Positions 58,408 to 64,000 of a stretch of 64,000 nucleotides of DNA are shown here, piece by piece. Origin of the DNA: BOG-908 sp965199235 (lineage in GTDB: Bacteria > Pseudomonadota > Alphaproteobacteria > Acetobacterales > Acetobacteraceae); assembly GCA_965199235.1 (NCBI GenBank), contig CBDAQU010000001.1:62001-126000 (forward strand), written 5' to 3'. The position numbers and the translations under genes are program-made. How positions within the stretch are numbered: the stretch's first letter is position 1; each line of letters starts with the position of its first letter. The notes below the pieces were generated by a model. It was not told the origin of the DNA and did not search any database. It saw only the letters and a program-made list of their open reading frames with translations.

Positions 58408-59300
58408 CGCTGCGCTTTGCCTACAACACCAACGGCACGGCCAACCATCGGCTGGACGACGCGCTGAACCTGATTGCCGAATCCGGGTATGACGGCGTCG
58501 CGTTGACGCTGGATATCCACCACCTCGATCCCTTCGACGACGCGTTTTCGGGCAACCTGGCGCGCGTCTCGGCCCGGCTGCGCACGCTCGGCCTGGGCTG
58601 CGTGGTGGAGACCGGCGCGCGTTTCCTGCTCGACCCGCGGGCCAAGCACGAACCCACGCTGCTGAGTGCGGACCCGGCCGGCCGGGCCAGGCGCCTCGAT
58701 TTCCTGGACCGCGCCATGACGGTGGTGGCGGAGACCGGCGGCGAGGCAATGAGCTTCTGGGCCGGCGTTCCCAAACCGGGCGTGAGCGTCGAGCAGGCGC
58801 GTGGCTGGCTGCGCGCGGGCGTCGAGGCGGTGGTTCGGCGTGCCGAGGCCTTGGGCGTCGTCGCGGCGCTGGAGCCGGAGCCGGGCATGCTGATCGAAAC
58901 TGTCGATGATTACGCGGCACTCGGCGTGCCCGGGCTGCGCCTCGCGCTCGATACCGGGCATTGCCTGGTGACTGGGGAGCGCGACCCTGCTGCGGCGGTC
59001 ACGGAATTTGCCGAGCGCCTCGGAACGGTCGCGATCGAGGACATGAAGCGAGGAGTGCACGTGCACCTGCCGTTCGGAGAGGGCGACATGGACGTGGGCA
59101 GCGTGCTGCAGGCGTTGGAAGCAATCGACTTCCGCAAGCTGGTCTGTATAGAGCTGTCCCGCGAAAGCCACAGAGCCGACGCGATGGTCCCCGCCGCCCT
59201 GGCTTTCCTAAACAAGACGGGGTCTGGGGCCGACCGGCCCCGTCGTGCGAAGCACGCTGGCGCGCGACTGGTCGAGGGCAGCGCCCTGGCCTTCCCCTAA
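58404..59300 (+). CDS. TIM-barrel sugar phosphate isomerase/epimerase, with repeat-encoded C-terminal tail
   Basis: 298 aa. AP endonuclease 2-type TIM barrel: 'RFAYNTNGTANHRLDDALNL', 'VVAALEPEPGMLIETVDDYA' (metal Glu), 'LRLALDTGHCLVTGE' (Asp, His), 'VAIEDMKRGVHVHLPFGEGD' and 'LVCIELSRESHRAD' (last Glu). It could isomerise a keto-inositol or sugar phosphate made by the neighbouring dehydrogenase. The last ~28 residues ('TGSGADRPRRAKHAGARLVE') come from an invading intergenic repeat and are unlikely to be part of the fold. Confidence 0.88.
   Translation: MTLRFAYNTNGTANHRLDDALNLIAESGYDGVALTLDIHHLDPFDDAFSGNLARVSARLRTLGLGCVVETGARFLLDPRAKHEPTLLSADPAGRARRLDFLDRAMTVVAETGGEAMSFWAGVPKPGVSVEQARGWLRAGVEAVVRRAEALGVVAALEPEPGMLIETVDDYAALGVPGLRLALDTGHCLVTGERDPAAAVTEFAERLGTVAIEDMKRGVHVHLPFGEGDMDVGSVLQALEAIDFRKLVCIELSRESHRADAMVPAALAFLNKTGSGADRPRRAKHAGARLVEGSALAFP
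59215..59300 (+). repeat. GC-rich repeat module inside the isomerase 3' end
   Basis: Closely matches 9400-9484: both contain GGGTCTGGGGCCGAC and ACGCTGGCGCGCGAC, then a GGGCAG(C/A)GCCCT-type palindrome and GCCTT before the end. In this copy the module is read through in frame and its TAA is the gene's stop. Confidence 0.85.
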
Positions 59301-60518
59301 ATGCGCATCTGCTTCGTCTCCAGACGCTTCTTCCCGGCCATCTCCGGCATGAGCGTCTATGCGCTCAACCTGCTCCGCGAGCTGACAGAGGCCGGGCATG
59401 ACGTGACAATGATCAGCCAGTATCGCGGTGACGCGCTCGGCATGCGCGTCTATGGCGGCGGACCGCCGCCGCGCGTGCCCGGCGTGCGGGTGATCGGGCT
59501 GGAGCAGTTGGGCGAGCAGGATGGCGGGGATTTCGAGGCAGACGTCGCCGGAATGGCCAAGGCTGTCGTCGCGGAACACGCCCGCGCCCCATTCGACGTC
59601 ATCCATGCCCAGTACGGCTATCCCTGCGGCTGGGCTGCGCTGCTGGCCTCGAGACGGACAGGCGTGCCGACGGTGGTCTCGATCCAGGGTGGCGACGGGC
59701 ATTGGGTGGGGTCGTGCTGCGAGACGCACCGGCGGGCCATGGTTCGCGTGCTGGACCATGCGGGCGCGGTGTTGATCGGGTGCGGGAGCTTTGCCCAGGA
59801 GGTGACCGATCGCTTGGGCACAGCGAGAAGCCGGTTCACCATCGTGCCGGGCGCGGTCGACGTGCAGCGTTTTGCCCCTCAGCCGGGCACGAGGTCCGGC
59901 GCCCCGGTCATGCTGTATCACGGCCGGGTGGACGCTCGAAAAGGCGTGCTGGACATGCTGGACGCGGCGGCGATGCTGGCCAGCGACGGCGTGGCGTTCC
60001 GACTTATCATCTCGGGCATCGGACCCGATTTCGACGTGGCAGCGTCCAGGATCGGGGCACTCGGCCTGTCCGATTGCGTGCGGATGGCGGGCTACGCCGA
60101 TTACGCCGACGTACCCGACATCTATCGGCAGGCGGACATCTTCGTCTCTCCCACCTACGCCGAAGGGTTTTCCAACACCATCCTGGAAGCGATGGCGAGC
60201 GGCTTGTCGGTGGTCTCCTGCCGGTCAGTGGGCGTTGTCGACTGCATCAGGCACGGCGAAAACGGATTGTTGAGCGAGCCGGGCGACGTGACCGGGTTGG
60301 CAGCCGCGTTGCGGCGCGTGCTGTGCGACCCTGCCGAGCGGGCTCGCCTGGCCGACTCCGCCTTGACCGAGTGCAGGGCGCGCTACTCATGGGACAGTGT
60401 TGGACGGCAGATCATGCAGGTTTACGCGCAGCTTGCCGGCCGCGCGCCGGACTTGGCGTGGAGCGAGGAGCTGCCGATGACGCCCTGCCGGTTCCGGGCC
60501 GAGCCGCATCTGCTGTGA
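59301..60518 (+). CDS. GT4-family glycosyltransferase
   Basis: 405 aa, starting directly after the isomerase stop. GT-B fold: 'RICFVSRRFFPAISGMSVYA', 'FDVIHAQYGYPCGWAALLAS', 'VMLYHGRVDARKGVLDMLDA', 'DIYRQADIFVSPTYAEGFSN' with the E-x7-E motif continuing 'TILEAMASGLSVV'. The layout is like MshA-type enzymes that glycosylate inositol phosphate. With Ino1 and a PIG-L deacetylase in the same operon, transfer of an N-acetylhexosamine to an inositol phosphate is a reasonable guess. Confidence 0.9.
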   Translation: MRICFVSRRFFPAISGMSVYALNLLRELTEAGHDVTMISQYRGDALGMRVYGGGPPPRVPGVRVIGLEQLGEQDGGDFEADVAGMAKAVVAEHARAPFDVIHAQYGYPCGWAALLASRRTGVPTVVSIQGGDGHWVGSCCETHRRAMVRVLDHAGAVLIGCGSFAQEVTDRLGTARSRFTIVPGAVDVQRFAPQPGTRSGAPVMLYHGRVDARKGVLDMLDAAAMLASDGVAFRLIISGIGPDFDVAASRIGALGLSDCVRMAGYADYADVPDIYRQADIFVSPTYAEGFSNTILEAMASGLSVVSCRSVGVVDCIRHGENGLLSEPGDVTGLAAALRRVLCDPAERARLADSALTECRARYSWDSVGRQIMQVYAQLAGRAPDLAWSEELPMTPCRFRAEPHLL

Positions 60519-61264
60519 CGTGCCGAACGGCGCTGTTCGTCTCGCCGCACTTGGACGACGTGGTGTTTTCGTGCGGCGGGTTGGCGGCGCTGCTGGCCGA
60601 TGCCGGGTGGCGGACGGTGCTCGCCACGGTGTTTACACGTTCGGTCGTGCCCGCCCGCGGCTTCGCGCTCGCCTGCCAGCTGGACAAGGGCTTGTCCGAG
60701 GATGTCGATTACATGGCGCTGCGCCGGGAGGAGGACCGGTGCGCTGCTGCGCTCCTGTCCTTCGCATCGGTGCAATGGCTGGATTTGTTGGAGGCGCCGC
60801 ATCGCGGCTACAACGCGCCGGCCGAGCTGTTCGGCGCAGTCGATGCGGCGGACGGCGTGATCGGTGAGGTGGAAGCGGCCTTGCGGGCATTGGATGCTGC
60901 CTGGACGCCCGAGCTGGTGTTGGCGCCGCAGGGTTTGGGCAACCACGTGGACCACCAGCTGGTGGTGGCCGGGGTGCAGCGCGCGTTCGGCGCGGGCAGG
61001 ACAGCCTATTACCGCGACACGCCCTATGCGATCCGCCAGCCGGGTGCAGCGCCTTTGGCCTGCGTCCCCCGAGGTTCAGGCCGCCAGGTGGGGATTGGCG
61101 CAGCGCTGGAGCGAAAGCTGCGGGCCGCCTGCGCCTATGTGAGCCAGGTCGGATACCAGTTTGGCGGGGCGCAAGCCTGTGCCGAGGCGTTGGTCGCGTT
61201 CGCCCGGTCGGAGGGGGGTGGTGTTGCGGCAGAGCGCTTCCTGGGTGCAGCCTTGCCGCTCTGA
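60515..61264 (+). CDS. PIG-L/LmbE-type deacetylase
   Basis: 249 aa from GTG 60515, overlapping the glycosyltransferase stop. Metal motif 'FVSPHLDDVVFSCGGLAALL' (PHxDD, about residues 10-14) and 'GNHVDHQLVVAG' (HxxH). These zinc enzymes remove the N-acetyl group of GlcNAc in GlcNAc-inositol (MshB), GlcNAc-PI and related molecules. Last gene of the operon; a 38-base gap with a new GGGAGG precedes the thiolase. Confidence 0.92.
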   Translation: MTCRTALFVSPHLDDVVFSCGGLAALLADAGWRTVLATVFTRSVVPARGFALACQLDKGLSEDVDYMALRREEDRCAAALLSFASVQWLDLLEAPHRGYNAPAELFGAVDAADGVIGEVEAALRALDAAWTPELVLAPQGLGNHVDHQLVVAGVQRAFGAGRTAYYRDTPYAIRQPGAAPLACVPRGSGRQVGIGAALERKLRAACAYVSQVGYQFGGAQACAEALVAFARSEGGGVAAERFLGAALPL

Positions 61265-61302
61265 CCTGCCAGGGCTGGCTCGGATGAAGGGAGGATCGTC
61301 AC

Positions 61303-62487
61303 ATGCAGCATGATTCGGTCGTGATAGCCGGCTACGCGCGCACGCCGATGGGAGCGTTCCAGGGCGCGCTGGCAGGCGTAAGCGCCACCGAACTGGGCGC
61401 GGCTGCGGTGCGGGCGGCGGTCGAACGGTCGGGCGCCGATACGGCCACGGTGAATCGCATCTACATGGGATGCGTTCTGCCGGCGGGGCTCGGTCAGGCG
61501 CCGGCGCGGCAGGCGGCGATCGGCGCGGGGCTTCCGGACAGCGTGGAGGCGACCACCGTCAACAAGATGTGCGGCTCTGGCATGCAGGCTGCCATCATGG
61601 CCGCGGACGCTCTGGCGGCGGGCTCGGCAGACATCGTGGTGGCGGGCGGGATGGAGAGCATGTCCAACGCGCCCTACCTGCTGGCCAAGCATCGCGGCGG
61701 CGCGCGCATCGGCCACGATGTGGTGAAGGACTCGATGTACCTCGACGGGCTGGAGGATGCCTACGAGCCTGGCCGGCTGATGGGCAGCTTTGCCGAGGAC
61801 TCAGCGCGCGACCACCAGTTCACCCGCGTGGCGCAGGACGAGTATGCGCTCCGCTCGCTGGAGCGCGCACGCGCCGCCATCGCGTGCGGCGGCTTTGCGC
61901 GCGAGATCGTGGCGGTGGGCGTGCAGGGTCGCGCAGGCGGGGCGGTGGTGGACGAGGACGAGCAGCCGGGCCGCGCCCGGCCGGACAAGATACCCATGCT
62001 GAAGCCCGCGTTTTCCAAGGACGGCACGATCACGGCGGCCAACGCATCCTCAATCTCCGACGGCGCTGCTGCGCTGCTGATGACGCGCGCCAGCGTCGCC
62101 GACCGGCACGGCTTGCCGGTGGCGGCCCGCTTGGTCGCCCATGCGGCGCACGCGCACGCCCCCGCGCAATTTGCGACGGCACCCGTGCCGGCGATCCGCA
62201 AACTGCTTGATCGCGCCGGCTGGAGCGTCGGTGACGTCGACCTGTTCGAGGTGAACGAGGCGTTCGCGGTCGTCGCGATGATCGCGGCGAGCGAGCTGGG
62301 CATTCCCGCCGATCGGCTGAATGTCAACGGCGGGGCCACCGCACTTGGCCACCCGATCGGCGCCTCTGGCGCGCGGATCATGGCGACCCTGATCGCGGCG
62401 CTGACCGAGCGTGGCGCGCGCCGCGGTGTGGCCAGCCTGTGCATCGGCGGTGGCGAGGCGACCGCGGTGGCAATCGAGCTCGCCTGA
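61303..62487 (+). CDS. Acetyl-CoA acetyltransferase (thiolase)
   Basis: 394 aa, from ATG 61303 with GAAGGGAGG. Degradative-type thiolase: nucleophile Cys in 'TTVNKMCGSGMQAAIMAADA', 'VVAGGMESMSNAPYLL', 'VNGGATALGHPIGASGARIM' (catalytic His), and 'SLCIGGGEATAVAIE' (second Cys). It condenses or splits acetoacetyl-CoA or 3-oxoacyl-CoA. It follows the inositol operon by 38 bases, so it may share read-through transcription but is probably independent. Confidence 0.95.
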   Translation: MQHDSVVIAGYARTPMGAFQGALAGVSATELGAAAVRAAVERSGADTATVNRIYMGCVLPAGLGQAPARQAAIGAGLPDSVEATTVNKMCGSGMQAAIMAADALAAGSADIVVAGGMESMSNAPYLLAKHRGGARIGHDVVKDSMYLDGLEDAYEPGRLMGSFAEDSARDHQFTRVAQDEYALRSLERARAAIACGGFAREIVAVGVQGRAGGAVVDEDEQPGRARPDKIPMLKPAFSKDGTITAANASSISDGAAALLMTRASVADRHGLPVAARLVAHAAHAHAPAQFATAPVPAIRKLLDRAGWSVGDVDLFEVNEAFAVVAMIAASELGIPADRLNVNGGATALGHPIGASGARIMATLIAALTERGARRGVASLCIGGGEATAVAIELA

Positions 62488-62530
62488 CGAACACTTGCCT
62501 GCGAGGCGAAGCAGAGTGCAGGCCGGGGGG

Positions 62531-62550
62531 GGGCGGGTTTGGGCCCGCCC
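62531..62550 (+). terminator. Hairpin after the thiolase gene
   Basis: GGGCGGG/CCCGCCC stem (62531-62537 with 62544-62550, loop of 6), 44 bases after the stop, without a good U-run. Probable terminator for the thiolase and perhaps the operon. No gene is seen in 62551-62723. Confidence 0.55.
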
Positions 62551-62723
62551 TCCGTCTGTCTCAAGTCCCTCTTTGTTTCAAAAACACAATAAACCTTTGT
62601 CCGGCTGTCGCGGATAAAATGACTAAAAGTTTTTTGGTCCTTCCAAAAAGGACTGCTTGCCTTTCACCAGTCAGACTCGATGCCAACTGGTATCAACCGG
62701 CGCGGATTGCGGCCTCGCGCGCG

Positions 62724-63542
62724 TCACCGCACCGAGGGAGACTTTGCAGTATCCTGAGCCAGACGACGCAGCAGCGCCTCCGCCGCGTGTGGCGCGCGCT
62801 GCTTGTCGCCGCTGATGCAGTAGGCAAAGCAGGGCAGGGGCTTGGGCGATCCGGCTTGCGTCACGAGCGGCAGGTCGGTGACATCGTCGCCCCTTGACCA
62901 GCGCCGGAACCGCGCGGCCCAGGCATCCAGCGCCTCGGCTGCGTAGCCCTCCGGTTCGGCCAGGCTGTTGCGTTGCAGACGGGCATAGACGAACCCGGCC
63001 GTGGCGTCGCCGTACAGCGCCTGCTTGTCGCTATCGATGATCGCCACGGCCACGCCATAGGTTCGGGCCAGCGTGATCCAGGTTGGATCGGCAAAACTCG
63101 CATGGCGAGCCTCGACGGCGTGCAGCAGAGGCTGGCCGTTCAAGGTTGCGGGCAGAGCGGCCAGGAACGGCTCAAATGCGTCGGGGGTGAACCTCTTTGT
63201 CGGCGGAAACTGCCATAGGATCGGCCCGAGCTTCGGCCCCAACTCCTCGAGCCCGCTGCCGACAAACCGGTCGATCGCTGCGGCCGATGCGGCGGTATCG
63301 CGACCATGGGTGGTGGCGCGATGGGCCTTGACCGCGAATACGAAGTCGGGCGGCGTTGCGTCGCGCCAGGCCGAAAAGCTTTTCGGCGCCTGATGGCGGT
63401 AGAACGTGCCGTTGATCTCGATGGAGGTCAGGCGCGTGCTGGCATGCGGCAGTTCCTGCGCGTGCGGCAGCCCGTGGGGGTAGAACACTCCCCGCCAGGG
63501 TGCAAAATCCCAGCCGCCGATGCCGACCCTGATCGCTGCCAT
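62724..63542 (-). CDS. DUF72 domain protein
   Basis: 272 aa from ATG 63542, with GAGGA upstream. TIM-barrel DUF72 signature 'RVGIGGWDFAPWRGVFYPHG' and 'TSIEINGTFYRHQAPKSFSA', then 'FVFAVKAHRATTH', 'LGPILWQFPPTKRF', and 'LLHAVEARHASF' and 'YVARLQRN'-like 'FVYARLQRNS'. No biochemical role is established for the family. Divergent from tatB. Confidence 0.93.
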   Translation of the reverse strand: MAAIRVGIGGWDFAPWRGVFYPHGLPHAQELPHASTRLTSIEINGTFYRHQAPKSFSAWRDATPPDFVFAVKAHRATTHGRDTAASAAAIDRFVGSGLEELGPKLGPILWQFPPTKRFTPDAFEPFLAALPATLNGQPLLHAVEARHASFADPTWITLARTYGVAVAIIDSDKQALYGDATAGFVYARLQRNSLAEPEGYAAEALDAWAARFRRWSRGDDVTDLPLVTQAGSPKPLPCFAYCISGDKQRAPHAAEALLRRLAQDTAKSPSVR

Positions 63543-63598
63543 CGCCCGCGTCCTCGCTCCTGCTTTCTTCCATACGCAGCGCGGGCTAAGACTGCACC

Positions 63599-64000
63599 AT
63601 GTTCGACTTCGCGTTTTCCGAGATCGCCCTGATCGGCGTGGTCGCCCTGATCGCCATCGGGCCGAAGGACATGCCGGTCGCCATCAAGGCGATCAGCGAC
63701 ACGGTCAAGAAGCTGCGGCGCATGGCGGGCGAGTTCCAGGGCCACGTGGACGAGATGATCCGCGACGCCGATTTGGGCGACGTGAAGGCGTCGATCGACG
63801 AGTTGCGCAGCCTTAACCCGCGCTCCATGGTGCAGCGCGCGGTCGACCCGGACGGCTCCGTGCGCAGCGCGTTTGCCGACCCGTTCCGCGACAACCCGGT
63901 GCGTCCGGTGATGGCCAAGCTCGACCAGCCGTTCACGCCGGAGCAGATCGCGCAGGCGCGCGAGGCCCGGCCGATTGCTGCGATGCCGCCGGCCGAAGCG
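63599..64000 (+). CDS. tatB: Sec-independent translocase protein TatB (partial, runs off window)
   Basis: From ATG 63599 the frame is open to the window end. The start has the TatB signature: 'MFDFAFSEIALIGVVALIAI' (membrane helix), 'GPKDMPVAIKAISDTVKKL' (hinge, Gly-Pro, amphipathic helix), then an acidic/basic helical tail with 'HVDEMIRDADLGDV'. It forms the TatBC receptor for twin-arginine substrates. tatC is expected just outside the window. The frame was not closed here, so length is unknown. Confidence 0.93.
   Translation, partial: MFDFAFSEIALIGVVALIAIGPKDMPVAIKAISDTVKKLRRMAGEFQGHVDEMIRDADLGDVKASIDELRSLNPRSMVQRAVDPDGSVRSAFADPFRDNPVRPVMAKLDQPFTPEQIAQAREARPIAAMPPAEA

Noticed and set aside
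56704..58920. A 738-aa minus-strand frame opposite the MBL/YcaO/isomerase genes
   Set aside because: Arg/His/Ala-rich shadow of the high-GC coding strand; no ribosome binding site or domain, and the sense strand carries clear families.
51838..61264. Mycothiol biosynthesis operon
   Set aside because: Ino1, GT4 and PIG-L fit, but no MshC-type ligase or MshD-type acetyltransferase is present, and YcaO, MBL and methyltransferase are not part of that pathway.

Overview
This is a high-GC chromosomal window, most probably from an alphaproteobacterium of the Rhodospirillales/Acetobacteraceae type. That placement is an inference from base composition, the alphaproteobacterial look of the tRNAs, TatB and RlmB genes, and the style of the neighbouring families; no rRNA or marker phylogeny was available. 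Most of the window is ordinary chromosome, with two tRNA-associated islands near its left end.

1-6.5 kb: the right end of a defence-type island next to tRNA-Thr(TGT). It holds the C-terminus of a DUF1156-type methylase, a complete DUF499 ATPase with a Swt1-like HEPN domain, a convergent three-gene unit (60-aa ORF, DUF4365 nuclease-like protein, 380-aa unknown protein) and a truncated DUF6538-type integrase.

6.6-10.8 kb: core genes (SDR oxidoreductase, Do/DegP protease, RlmB). 10.9-25.4 kb: a 14.4 kb element inserted in the 3' end of tRNA-Tyr. The 14 terminal tRNA bases are repeated at 25363-25376. It carries a P4-type integrase, an AlpA-like regulator with a hairpin over its ribosome binding site, a Toprim primase, a RecA-like ATPase, an iteron-like array, a terminase, a DUF2213-type protein, an amber-interrupted ORF, an FkbM methyltransferase, a decayed IS630 element and a Fic protein with a small partner. 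No portal, tail or lysis gene was recognised, so it looks like a phage satellite or a reduced prophage.

25.4-51.6 kb: metabolic and surface genes. These include MaoC dehydratase and CoA-ester lyase, MazG, a glycosyltransferase, an amidase, a thioesterase, a twin cold-shock protein, a Nudix hydrolase, a second glycosyltransferase, an FkbM methyltransferase, a 1514-aa FkbM/coiled-coil/triple-glycosyltransferase fusion, two ferritin-like proteins, a GspC-like protein, a secreted phosphoesterase, an amino-acid-binding protein and a GlcD-like flavoprotein. A family of palindromic intergenic repeats is scattered through the window; several copies provide the stop codons of the genes they abut.

51.8-61.3 kb: a tightly coupled nine-gene operon, and the most interesting part of the window. 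The order is inositol-3-phosphate synthase, HD-fold protein, Trm112-like/SAM methyltransferase, Gfo/Idh/MocA dehydrogenase, zinc-ribbon/MBL protein, YcaO, TIM-barrel isomerase, GT4 glycosyltransferase, PIG-L deacetylase. Ino1 + GT4 + PIG-L parallels the early mycothiol logic (inositol phosphate, glycosylated inositol, deacetylated glucosaminyl-inositol). YcaO, methyltransferase, dehydrogenase and MBL components point to an inositol-containing product I do not recognise. A thiolase, a DUF72 gene and the start of tatB close the window.
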